A stretch of 7,008 nt of DNA, taken from NCBI GenBank assembly GCA_036558305.1, contig DATBFX010000369.1:1-7008 (forward strand), given 5' to 3'. The notes beneath the pieces are model-generated. The model did not search any database, was not told the origin of the DNA, and was given only the letters and a program-made list of their open reading frames with translations. Below, in pieces: positions 1 to 5,185 of this stretch (position 1 is its first letter; each line of letters begins with the position of its first letter). Source of the stretch: DATBFX01 sp036558305 (GTDB lineage: Bacteria; Chloroflexota; Chloroflexia; Thermomicrobiales; UBA6265). A program made the position numbers and the translations under genes.

Positions 1-1
1 T

Positions 2-91
2 CAGCTCTTCTTGATCGAATGGTTTCCGGTCATCGCCACGTTGACCCTGGTCCTTGCCGTCGTGTTGATGGCATACCAGGTCGCGTTCTGA
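2..91 (+). CDS. C-terminal end of an unidentified membrane protein (partial)
   Basis: The window opens inside a gene. Reading from base 2, 29 codons run to a TGA at 89-91. The peptide begins QLFLIEWFPV and continues as an almost uninterrupted hydrophobic stretch (I, A, T, L, V, M) ending in AYQVAF, so the protein finishes with one transmembrane helix and only a few residues beyond it. The stop is followed 13 nt later by the start of the next gene, with an RBS in between, so this is the upstream member of a three-gene operon. Too little is present to name a family; a transporter, permease or respiratory-chain membrane subunit would all fit. The frame choice is supported by its hydrophobic pattern and by the stop just before a good ribosome binding site. 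The other frames here give arginine/proline-rich peptides. Confidence 0.6.
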   Translation, partial: QLFLIEWFPVIATLTLVLAVVLMAYQVAF

Positions 92-104
92 TCGGAGTTT
101 TCCC

Positions 105-380
105 ATGTCCTCCCGCTTTGAGCGGCGTCGCCCCGCGCCCGGTGATGCCGCACCAACCGTCTTGTCGCCGCGTACCGACGGCCCGACCGAAGACGAACGA
201 CCCTGGCAGGCGCTCGTCCGGCGACTCCGGCAAATGATGGCAACGGAGGAGACCACCACGCACGACGTACCCGGAACCGCGTCCAGACCCGTGCTACGCG
301 TCATCCCCGGCGGCAAGTCGACCGTTGAGAACGAGTCGGGCCGTCCCACGGAGCTCGCACACGGACGGTGGCGATCATGA
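105..380 (+). CDS. small hypothetical protein, 91 aa, charged and probably disordered
   Basis: I do not recognise this protein. It is preceded by a clean Shine-Dalgarno GGAG at 94-97, seven bases before the ATG, and begins 13 nt after the stop of the upstream membrane protein. Composition is rich in R, P, T, E and G with few hydrophobic residues. The only segment likely to fold as a helix is near the middle (PWQALVRRLRQMM, about residues 33-45). There is no signal peptide, membrane helix or recognisable motif. Its TGA (378-380) overlaps the ATG of the next gene in the arrangement ATGA, a classic mark of translational coupling, which together with the RBS is the main reason to regard it as real. 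The low-complexity sequence leaves some doubt. It could be a short cytoplasmic partner of the membrane protein encoded just upstream. Confidence 0.55.
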   Translation: MSSRFERRRPAPGDAAPTVLSPRTDGPTEDERPWQALVRRLRQMMATEETTTHDVPGTASRPVLRVIPGGKSTVENESGRPTELAHGRWRS

Positions 381-697
381 CGCGACCGGCACCGGTCCCC
401 TTCACCTACCAGGACACGCTCCGCGCCGTCGGCGCCTGGCTGGACGTCCGTGGCTACCGCGAGGTCCGCATCGTCGAAGCCGACGGGGCGCTCGTCGTCG
501 AAGCCGCCACCGGCACCGTCACCACACCGGCAGCCACGGAGGTCTTGAGGTTCGACGCCGAGCGCATGTTACGCCTGCGCGAAGCCGCCCTTTGCGATCG
601 CGGTGTACCGCGGGCGTACCCGGCCCATTCCCTGGCCGTCTCGACTGCCTGGGAGACCGTACCCGTGGAGACGGAGCCGCCGCTCGCTCGCCCCTGA
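377..697 (+). CDS. small hypothetical protein, 106 aa
   Basis: I do not recognise this protein. The ATG at 377 overlaps the preceding stop codon (ATGA), and GGTGG at 367-371 lies five bases upstream as a possible RBS. A GTG at 368 would add three residues (MAI) and is the alternative start. The protein begins MTRPAPVPFTYQDTLRAVGA. It then shows an alternating pattern that looks like a helix followed by beta strands (AWLDVRGYREVRIVEA, then GALVVEA), so a small alpha/beta cytoplasmic domain is likely. A single internal Cys is present in EAALCDRG, and the last 20 or so residues look unstructured. No membrane helix or signal is visible. It is the last gene of the operon, since the strong terminator at 728-767 follows 30 nt after the stop. 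Confidence 0.65.
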   Translation: MTRPAPVPFTYQDTLRAVGAWLDVRGYREVRIVEADGALVVEAATGTVTTPAATEVLRFDAERMLRLREAALCDRGVPRAYPAHSLAVSTAWETVPVETEPPLARP

Positions 698-727
698 TCC
701 CACATTCGCCCACTCCAGTCCCCCGAT

Positions 728-767
728 GCCCCGGCCGCCGGGGAGGGACCGGCGGCCGGGGCGTTTT
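728..767 (+). terminator. intrinsic terminator closing the first operon
   Basis: A perfect 14-bp inverted repeat, GCCCCGGCCGCCGG (728-741) with its exact complement at 749-762, encloses a 7-nt loop (GGAGGGA) and is followed by G and then TTTT (764-767). The stem is almost pure GC, so the short U-tract is acceptable for a high-GC genome. It sits 30 nt after the stop of the 106-aa protein and just ahead of the candidate promoter of the next gene, so it separates two transcription units. Confidence 0.88.
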
Positions 768-775
768 CGGGACCG

Positions 776-784
776 TGCTATCCT
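776..784 (+). promoter_or_regulatory. candidate extended -10 promoter for the PyrE-like gene
   Basis: TGCTATCCT has an extended -10 form (TGn followed by TATCCT at 779-784). The flanking GACCGTG (771-777) is identical to that before the other good promoter in the window (4121-4127, followed by GTACACT). No convincing -35 hexamer is present, because that position falls inside the terminator stem. A start near 791 would give a leader of about 24 nt, containing GAGGG at 801-805, nine bases before the ATG at 815. Confidence 0.4.
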
Positions 785-814
785 TCGCCGCTGCCCCCAC
801 GAGGGCGGGCGAAG

Positions 815-1453
815 ATGGGACGGTTCGCAGGCAACGGTTCCGGCGCGTCGAAAGCGAAGGGCATGAGCGAGATCTTGATGACGATCGAACCGACGATCCT
901 GGCCCAACTCCGGCAGGACGGACTGTTGCGGGAAGGGCATTTCGCGTTCCGCTCCGGTCGCCACAGCGCCGGTCTGCTCGACCGCGACCTGCTGCTCGCC
1001 GATCCCCTGTTCGCCAGCCGCCTCGGCTACGCCATCGCCAAGCGCTTTTTCGTCGACCACGTCGAGACGGTCGCCACCCCCTCGATCTGGGGCGCCGGTC
1101 TCGCCCAGTGGGTCGGCTATTTCCTGGAACCGAAGGCCAAGGTCGTCGACGCCACGCCGAAACCCGGCGGCCTGGCAATCGCCGACGAACTGGTCGACCT
1201 CCTCCGCGGTCGCCGCGTTCTCCTCGTCGACAACCTGATCGTCAGCGGCCGGACGATGGCCCGATTCGCGGCGATGGTGGACGAGCTTGGAGCAACCGTC
1301 GTCGGCATCGGCACCCTCTGGAACTCCGCCGGCGACGAAGTCGCCGGTCATCCCGTCTTCGGTCTCCTCAACACCCTCTACCAAGCGTACTCGCCCGGCG
1401 AATGCCCCCTCTGCCGGAACGGCAACCCTCCCGTCGAGACCGTTTCCTACTAA
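815..1453 (+). CDS. orotate phosphoribosyltransferase-like (PyrE-like) PRTase-fold protein
   Basis: The 212-aa product resembles OPRT, which joins orotate and PRPP to make OMP in cytoplasmic pyrimidine synthesis. The N-terminal GLLREGHFAFRSGRHSAG (about residues 36-53) matches the OPRT signature GxFxLxSGxxS. A PRPP-loop-like segment VLLVDNLIVSGRT follows at about 134-146, and the chain ends with CPLC (197-200), seen in some bacterial PyrE proteins. Key differences are visible. The PRPP loop has D139-N140 where two acidic residues are normal. The usual GPAYKG-type segment reads PSIWG (W92 in place of lysine). The lysine-rich catalytic loop is reduced to ATPKPGG. True OPRT activity is therefore doubtful, and a related PRTase or a non-catalytic homologue is possible. 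Start 815 has GAGGG nine bases upstream; ATGs at 863 and 878 better match usual OPRT N-termini but have poor RBSs. It stands alone between a terminator and marR. Confidence 0.82.
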   Translation: MGRFAGNGSGASKAKGMSEILMTIEPTILAQLRQDGLLREGHFAFRSGRHSAGLLDRDLLLADPLFASRLGYAIAKRFFVDHVETVATPSIWGAGLAQWVGYFLEPKAKVVDATPKPGGLAIADELVDLLRGRRVLLVDNLIVSGRTMARFAAMVDELGATVVGIGTLWNSAGDEVAGHPVFGLLNTLYQAYSPGECPLCRNGNPPVETVSY

Positions 1454-1480
1454 GCGTCTCGTCGGCACGCCATCGCGCAA

Positions 1481-1564
1481 CGATGCCGAGCATCTGGTAG
1501 GCTACCGACCGGAGCATCCAATCCGGGATCGTCGGCATCGCAACCGGCGTCGTCGGCGACGCCG
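1481..1564 (+). promoter_or_regulatory. marR upstream region: palindromes and weak extended -10
   Basis: The 130-nt spacer before the MarR gene holds several dyads. CGATGCCGA (1481-1489) is repeated inverted at 1532-1540. GATGC-CGA-GCATC occupies 1482-1494. GGTAG-G-CTACC (1496-1506) is a short palindrome overlapping TGGTAGGCT (1495-1503), which is shaped like an extended -10. A perfect 8-bp stem with loop TCGG lies at 1545-1564, about 20 nt before the ATG. MarR proteins commonly bind palindromes over their own promoters, so one of these may be the operator. Which one, if any, cannot be told from a single sequence of this GC content. Confidence 0.35.
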
Positions 1565-1583
1565 TCGAGAGGCAGTGATCGCC

Positions 1584-2090
1584 ATGGCAAACCCGACGCG
1601 GCAGGTCGATCACGAGGAACCTTCTCAGCCGGACGACGAGACGAGTCTGCACGCGCAGCGACTCTTCTGGCTCCTGCCCCGATTCACGAGGTGGGCGCAA
1701 GCGCGGGCGCTGCAAACCCGTCTCGGCGGCGACCTCAGCCTCCAGCAACTCACCGTCCTCTATCTGATCCGAACCGAAGGCGCCACCCTGAGCGCGATGG
1801 CACGGCGGTTGATGGTCGCACCCACCGTGCTCACCGGTATCGTCGATCGCCTCGAAAAACGGGGTTTCGTCCGCCGCGAGAACGATCCGCTGGACCGCCG
1901 CAAACTCCGGCTCTGCCTGACCGACGATGGTCGGCGCGTCAGCATCGCCGTCGAGCAAGCCCTCGTCGCCGAGGTGGCTTCCGAAATGGCGGTGCTCACG
2001 CGCGAGGACCTCGCCGAACTCGACCACGGTCTCGCCTTGCTCGAACGGGTCTTCCGTGGCCTTGAAGCGGCAACCCCTGCGGACTCGTAG
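1584..2090 (+). CDS. MarR-family winged helix-turn-helix transcriptional regulator
   Basis: This 168-aa protein has the length and layout of MarR regulators, which bind DNA as dimers and are released by small ligands or oxidation. An N-terminal dimerisation helix region precedes LSLQQLTVLYLI (about residues 51-62), a typical MarR helix. The DNA-binding part follows: ATLSAMARRLMV, then the recognition helix APTVLTGIVDRLEKRGF (about 79-95), then the wing RRENDPLDRRKLRLCLTDDG (about 97-116) with its diagnostic D-x-R-D/R pattern. A C-terminal helix (LTREDLAELDHGLALLERVF) completes the dimer interface. The only cysteine I see is in the wing strand (RLCLTDD), so redox sensing is not obvious. ATG 1584 is chosen because GAGAGG (1567-1572) lies upstream, though the 11-nt gap is long; GTG 1575 is an alternative but too close to it. 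The regulated genes cannot be read from sequence: its neighbours are a PyrE-like gene upstream and a convergent aminotransferase. Confidence 0.93.
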   Translation: MANPTRQVDHEEPSQPDDETSLHAQRLFWLLPRFTRWAQARALQTRLGGDLSLQQLTVLYLIRTEGATLSAMARRLMVAPTVLTGIVDRLEKRGFVRRENDPLDRRKLRLCLTDDGRRVSIAVEQALVAEVASEMAVLTREDLAELDHGLALLERVFRGLEAATPADS

Positions 2091-2091
2091 C

Positions 2092-2112
2092 GACGGCGGG
2101 ATCGTTGCCGTC
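2092..2112. terminator. weak hairpin between convergent marR and aminotransferase genes
   Basis: GACGGC (2092-2097) pairs with GCCGTC (2107-2112) around a 9-nt loop. It sits exactly in the 20-bp gap between the MarR stop and the aminotransferase stop, partly covering the latter. There is no T-run on either strand, so it may be a weak bidirectional or factor-assisted terminator, or chance in GC-rich DNA. Confidence 0.25.
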
Positions 2113-3277
2113 ACGCTTCGTGCCGGACAACCTCCAAGAGCCGCTTCGCATCGTCGGCGGCATTCCAGAAGTGGGCGGCCACCCGCACGCCCATCCCCCG
2201 CCTGCCGAGGTAGACGCCCGCCTCCTTCGCCTTCGTCACGAGCCGCCGATCGGTCTCCTCCGACCCCGTCGAAAACGACACGATTTGCGAACGGTGGTTC
2301 GGCCGGAGATCGGTCGTGATCGTCACCGGCAACGCATCCAGACCCGCCAACACGGCGTCCGCGACCGCCGTCGCCTGCGCGGCACCCGCCGCGATCCCGA
2401 TCTCCTCGGTCAGGCCGAGCGAGGTCGCCACCGCCGCCGCACCAAGCCAGTTCGGTCCCCCGCTCTGGTACCGGCGCGCATCGGGGTGCCAATCGAGCGC
2501 GAAGTCGAGCGACTCGAAGCCGCCGGTGACGCTCGATCGGCCAGGCACCGTCGGCCGGATCCGGGCCATCGCCGCTTCCGAGACGTACAACGCCGCGATC
2601 CCGTGCATCGCCATCAGCCACTTGTAGCCGTGGGCGGCCACGACGTCCGCCCGCCACGCCCGCGCATCGACCGGCAGCACCCCGAGCGACTGCGTCACGT
2701 CGACGGCCAACAACACCCCGCGATCCGCGCACAACCGGCCGAGCGCCTCCATGTCGTGCCGAAACCCGTTCTGAAACTCGACGTGGCTGACCGCCACGAC
2801 GCGTGTCCGCGGCGTAATCGCGTTCGCGATCGCCGCCAACTCCGTCGCCGGACCCTGCTTGGGCACGAATACGACGCGGACCCCGAACCGTTCGAGATTC
2901 AGCCACGGATAGACCAGACTCGAAAACTCCTGTTCCGGAGTCACGACCTCGTCGCCGCTCGCCCACGGCAACCCGTTGGCGACGATCGCCATCGCCTCCG
3001 CCAGATTCGTCAGCAGCGCCACTTGCCCCGGCGCCACGTTCATCAGGCGCCCCAGCCGCTCTCGCGCCTCGGCGGCGTACGCCTCGCGCTGACCGGACTC
3101 CCGCGACGGGTCCTGCAGCGTGGCGATCCGCTCGGCCAGCACCGCCGCCGTCCGCGCCGGCATCGGCGAGACGGTCGCGTGGTCGAGGTACGCCCAGCGT
3201 GCGGTCACCGGGAATTCGACACGCCTCACGGTGTCGAGCCACGGAGGAGGGGTGAGATCCGCGTCCGAATTGCTCAT
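2111..3277 (-). CDS. PLP-dependent aminotransferase class V (cysteine desulfurase-like fold)
   Basis: The 388-aa product is a fold-type I PLP enzyme of the class V group, which includes cysteine desulfurases, isopenicillin-N epimerase-like and kynureninase-like proteins. The N-terminal WAYLDHATVSPMPA matches the YLDxAxxxPxP opening of this class. LLTNLAEAMAIV corresponds to the region that contacts the PLP phosphate. VVAVSHVEFQNGFRHDMEAL and AVDVTQSLGVLPVD give the S-H-V-x-x-x-x-G and D-x-x-Q motifs, with D193 and Q196 expected to contact the cofactor. HGYKWLMAMHG contains the Schiff-base lysine, K219. No reactive cysteine loop typical of desulfurases is evident, so NifS/IscS activity should not be assumed and the substrate is unknown. 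The frame is open to 3406, but the upstream extension is basic, atypical and would overlap recX. ATG 3277 (MSNSDADLTPPPW) suits the family; its RBS is weak. The gene is monocistronic, divergent from recX and convergent with marR. Confidence 0.9.
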   Translation of the reverse strand: MSNSDADLTPPPWLDTVRRVEFPVTARWAYLDHATVSPMPARTAAVLAERIATLQDPSRESGQREAYAAEARERLGRLMNVAPGQVALLTNLAEAMAIVANGLPWASGDEVVTPEQEFSSLVYPWLNLERFGVRVVFVPKQGPATELAAIANAITPRTRVVAVSHVEFQNGFRHDMEALGRLCADRGVLLAVDVTQSLGVLPVDARAWRADVVAAHGYKWLMAMHGIAALYVSEAAMARIRPTVPGRSSVTGGFESLDFALDWHPDARRYQSGGPNWLGAAAVATSLGLTEEIGIAAGAAQATAVADAVLAGLDALPVTITTDLRPNHRSQIVSFSTGSEETDRRLVTKAKEAGVYLGRRGMGVRVAAHFWNAADDAKRLLEVVRHEA

Positions 3278-3325
3278 GCTCTGGGTTCGTCCTCGCGAAA
3301 AGGTGTCTTGCGCGGCAAACCCGCA

Positions 3326-3332
3326 TAGAATA
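3326..3332. promoter_or_regulatory. candidate bidirectional promoter with shared -10 box (recX / aminotransferase)
   Basis: In the 127-bp divergent spacer the bases TAGAATA read as TAGAAT on the plus strand (3326-3331, five of six matches to TATAAT) and TATTCT on the minus strand (3332-3327, four of six). Each faces the right gene. Predicted starts near 3338 (plus) and 3320 (minus) would give leaders of about 67 nt for recX and 43 nt for the aminotransferase gene. This is one of few AT-rich spots in the spacer. No good -35 is seen for either direction. Confidence 0.45.
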
Positions 3333-3404
3333 CGCGGCAGACCTCGGAGGCGCCGGTCGGGGCGCCGAAGGGCGATTGCGGCCGTCGAATTGCCGGTCTC
3401 TCCC

Positions 3405-4079
3405 ATGCATCACCGCATCACCGCCATCGAACCCCAGCAGCGCGATCCGGAGCGGGTCAGCATCTTCCTCGACGGTGCCTTCGCCTTCGGTCTCCCCGCC
3501 ATCGTCGCCGCCCAGGAAGGTCTCCGTGCCGGCGACTACCTGACCGAAGAGCAAATCGAACGCCTGCGCGCCCTCGACGAGCAATCCAAAGCGGTCAACG
3601 CGGCGATGAATCTGCTGGCTCGGCGCCCCCGCTCCGAACGCGAGGTCCGCGACCGCTTGAAGCGCAAGGGTTTTCCGCCCGAGACGGTCGAGGCCGCCGT
3701 CGCCAAACTCGAAGGTTGGCGTTACCTCGACGACGAGGCCTTCGCCCGCTACTGGGTCGAAAACCGCGAGGCGAACAGGCCGCGCGGTCGCCGCCTCCTC
3801 GAACAGGAACTCCGTCTCAAAGGCGTCGACCGCGAAACCATCCGCCAGACCATCGACGACACCGAACTCGACGAAGCATCGACCGCCCTGCAAATCGGCC
3901 GCACCAAACTCCGCACCTACGGCAACCTCGATCCCGCGGTCGCCCGCCGCCGCCTCGGCGCGTTCCTCGTTCGGCGTGGCTACGGGTACGACGTGGTCAG
4001 ACCGGTGCTGGACCAACTGTTCGGCGAACAAGACGACGAGGCGACCGAGGATACCGGCACGCGTGCGGTCCGTGATTGA
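3405..4079 (+). CDS. recX: RecX, regulator of the RecA recombinase
   Basis: RecX binds RecA filaments on single-stranded DNA and limits their growth and strand exchange in the cytoplasm. The 224-aa product has the longer architecture seen in many Gram-positive-type and Chloroflexota RecX proteins. An N-terminal beta-rich part has ITAIEPQQRDPERVSIFLDG and AFGLPAIVAAQEGLRAGDYL (residues 5 to about 50). The three-helix repeats follow: RRPRSEREVRDRLKRKGF (from R73), GWRYLDDEAFARYWVE (W105, with the typical YLDDxxFA), then RGRRLLEQELRLKGVDRETI. The end is acidic and probably disordered (GEQDDEATEDTG). The ATG at 3405 starts at the expected family N-terminus, but no purine-rich Shine-Dalgarno precedes it, so initiation may be weak. 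recA is not adjacent here, unlike in many bacteria, so RecX is expressed from its own promoter, probably the shared -10 at 3326. Confidence 0.93.
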   Translation: MHHRITAIEPQQRDPERVSIFLDGAFAFGLPAIVAAQEGLRAGDYLTEEQIERLRALDEQSKAVNAAMNLLARRPRSEREVRDRLKRKGFPPETVEAAVAKLEGWRYLDDEAFARYWVENREANRPRGRRLLEQELRLKGVDRETIRQTIDDTELDEASTALQIGRTKLRTYGNLDPAVARRRLGAFLVRRGYGYDVVRPVLDQLFGEQDDEATEDTGTRAVRD

Positions 4080-4104
4080 TGCGAACGTACGCGCTACAAG
4101 CCCC

Positions 4105-4134
4105 TTTTCATCGACGCGATGACCGTGGTACACT
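4105..4134 (+). promoter_or_regulatory. sigma-70-type promoter upstream of the MBL-fold gene
   Basis: TTTTCA (4105-4110) serves as a -35 with four of six consensus bases. An 18-bp spacer separates it from TACACT (4129-4134), a -10 with a TGG extension (4126-4128). The -10 is followed by AAAAGA, an AT-rich patch in otherwise GC-rich DNA. GACCGTG before the -10 is repeated at the candidate promoter at 771-777. The transcription start should be near 4141, which leaves a leader of about 160 nt before the ATG at 4303. Confidence 0.6.
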
Positions 4135-4140
4135 AAAAGA

Positions 4141-4302
4141 GGCCGTTGAAATTGGAGCGCCGTGACGAGTCACCGGCGCTCCGGTATTTCCGGCAAGCCC
4201 CCTTGTTTGGAGTCAGTTAGGCGCCACCCTCACCCGCCCTGGACGGTGTTGGCGCAGACCCGTGGCCGCGCGATGCGCGGTCGCCTGGACTGGTGTTGGT
4301 TC
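4141..4302 (+). other. long structured leader of the MBL-fold gene (three predicted hairpins)
   Basis: Three inverted repeats lie between the promoter and the start codon. The first is GGAGCGCCG (4154-4162) with CGGCGCTCC (4174-4182), extended inward by TGA/TCA around a single bulged C. The second is GCGCCA (4221-4226) with TGGCGC (4250-4255), with an inner CACC/GGTG pairing. The third is GGCCGCGC (4264-4271) with GCGCGGTC (4275-4282), closed by GAT and ending 20 nt before the ATG. The segment between stop 4079 and the promoter holds nothing else visible. The leader matches no riboswitch or T-box motif known to me. The frame of the downstream gene is open through it, but the translation is unlike the family, so I treat it as untranslated. 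Function unknown; attenuation or mRNA stability are possibilities. Confidence 0.4.
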
Positions 4303-4956
4303 ATGGCGGAGTTCCGCTGGTTCGGTCATAGCTGTTTTCGCATCAAGGCACGGGAGGCCACCGTCCTCACCGACCCCGTCGGTCGCGTCACCGGCTACGC
4401 CATGGCGAAGCAGGTGGCCGACATCGTCACCGTCTCGCACGATCACCCCGGTCACGCCAACCTCGACGCCGTCAAACCGGGATACCAGCTCGTGAGTGGA
4501 CCGGGCGAATACGAGTTGCACGAGGTTTTCATCACCGGAATCCGCACCTACCACGACGACAAGAAGGGCAAAGACCTCGGCTACAACACCGTCTACCTGA
4601 TCGAGCTCGAAGGGATGGTCATCTGCCACCTCGGCGATCTCGGCCACGCCCTCGCCGAAGAACAAGCCGAAGCGATGGCCGGGTGCGACGTTCTCCTCGT
4701 CCCCGCCGGCGGCAGCGTCCTCGAACCGGCCCGCGCGGTCGAGGTCGTCGGTCAACTCGAACCCAAGATCGTCATCCCGATGCAGTACGCGACCGCGATC
4801 GGCGACACCAAGCGCGGGAGCGTCGAAGCCTTTTGCAAACTCCTCGGCGTCGAGGTTCCCGCCGCCGAAGACAAACTCGTCGTCCGCCAGTCCGACCTTG
4901 GCGAGGCGATGCGCGTGGTCGTCCTCACGCCCGAAAGCGAGGCAGCACGACGATGA
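4303..4956 (+). CDS. metallo-beta-lactamase-fold protein, UPF0173/UlaG-like group, with altered metal site
   Basis: The 217-aa product has the compact MBL fold of the Lactamase_B_3 group that includes UPF0173 hydrolases and UlaG lactonase. It opens with FRWFGHSCFRI (H9), the typical first strand of this group. IVTVSHDHPGH (H46, H48, H51) corresponds to the HxHxDH metal motif but has glycine at residue 50 where aspartate is expected. CHLGDLGH (D112, H115) matches the loop carrying the bridging aspartate. VLLVPAGGSVLEPARAVEVV and KIVIPMQYAT complete the fold, the latter with Q161 where the family usually has histidine. Two expected ligands are thus missing, so it may bind one metal, or none, and its activity cannot be assumed. 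ATG 4303 is chosen because the protein then begins at the family N-terminus; no good RBS is visible. It is cytoplasmic, with its own promoter, and pyrG follows after a repeat-filled spacer. Confidence 0.85.
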   Translation: MAEFRWFGHSCFRIKAREATVLTDPVGRVTGYAMAKQVADIVTVSHDHPGHANLDAVKPGYQLVSGPGEYELHEVFITGIRTYHDDKKGKDLGYNTVYLIELEGMVICHLGDLGHALAEEQAEAMAGCDVLLVPAGGSVLEPARAVEVVGQLEPKIVIPMQYATAIGDTKRGSVEAFCKLLGVEVPAAEDKLVVRQSDLGEAMRVVVLTPESEAARR

Positions 4957-4958
4957 GC

Positions 4959-4993
4959 CGTCAGTCGTCAGTCGTCAGTCGTCGGTCGTCAGT
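4959..4993 (+). repeat. five tandem copies of CGTCAGT
   Basis: Copies are at 4959-4965, 4966-4972, 4973-4979, 4980-4986 (CGTCGGT, one change) and 4987-4993. They begin three bases after the MBL-fold gene stop. The complement of the unit, ACTGACG, differs by one base from the first unit of the right-hand array, GCTGACG. Confidence 0.95.
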
Positions 4994-4995
4994 GA

Positions 4996-5046
4996 ATGAC
5001 CGCGCATGCGGGTCTGCCTGGCAACCCGCCAAGGCGGAGAGGTCAT
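4996..5046. repeat. nested inverted repeat inside the spacer
   Basis: ATGACC (4996-5001) pairs with GGTCAT (5041-5046), and inside it GCGGGT (5008-5013) pairs with ACCCGC (5024-5029). Alternative pairings compete: CCGC/GCGG at 5000-5011 and CCGCC/GGCGG at 5026-5037. Such layered dyads are typical of palindromic intergenic repeats or structured RNA. No T-run follows, so it is not a clear terminator of the upstream gene. Confidence 0.5.
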
Positions 5047-5114
5047 CGATTCGGAACGGAGGCGGCGCACCAGCGTCGCCTTCTTCGCATGATGAAGGGC
5101 TCGCGGCGCGCGGC

Positions 5115-5155
5115 GTGCGAGGAACCGCCCTGGCCCCAGTGCAATCTCCTCGCAC
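5115..5155. repeat. palindromic intergenic repeat, REP-like
   Basis: GTGCGAGGA (5115-5123) pairs perfectly with TCCTCGCAC (5147-5155), a 9-bp stem over a 23-nt loop. The right half, GCAATCTCCTCGCAC (5141-5155), strongly resembles a phrase I recall from dispersed palindromic repeats between genes in many bacterial genomes. The match is from memory and has not been searched. Confidence 0.5.
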
Positions 5156-5185
5156 CCGAACCACACGTTTGCCGGTCACGCGTTT

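Noticed and set aside
325..1500. A 391-codon plus-strand frame across the small operon end, terminator and PyrE-like gene
   Set aside because: The translation is arginine/proline/serine rich throughout, runs straight through a strong terminator hairpin, and competes with a frame having clear PRTase motifs.
2105..3328. A 407-codon plus-strand frame opposite the aminotransferase gene
   Set aside because: The translation is dominated by R, H, P and D, a shadow of the minus-strand gene, which has the complete PLP-enzyme motifs.
3278..3406. A 43-residue N-terminal extension of the aminotransferase
   Set aside because: It is basic and unlike the family N-terminus, would overlap the recX start and would cover the divergent promoter region.
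1368..4133. A 921-codon open frame on the minus strand spanning marR, the aminotransferase gene and recX
   Set aside because: It crosses three well-supported genes, two on the opposite strand and one in another frame of the same strand. Its translation is mostly repetitive R/G/D/V residues with no family motif, as expected from frames opposite GC-rich codons.
4162..4302. A 47-residue N-terminal extension of the MBL-fold protein starting at GTG 4162
   Set aside because: The extension has no resemblance to the family, which begins at the first strand (FRWFGHSCF), and it would start inside a hairpin with no RBS.
4959..4993. Short CRISPR-like array
   Set aside because: The units are 7 bp with no spacers between them, so this is a simple tandem repeat.
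5115..5155. T-box or other riboswitch ahead of pyrG
   Set aside because: No T-box sequence, specifier structure, or terminator/antiterminator pair with a T-run is present. The dyads look like repeat palindromes.
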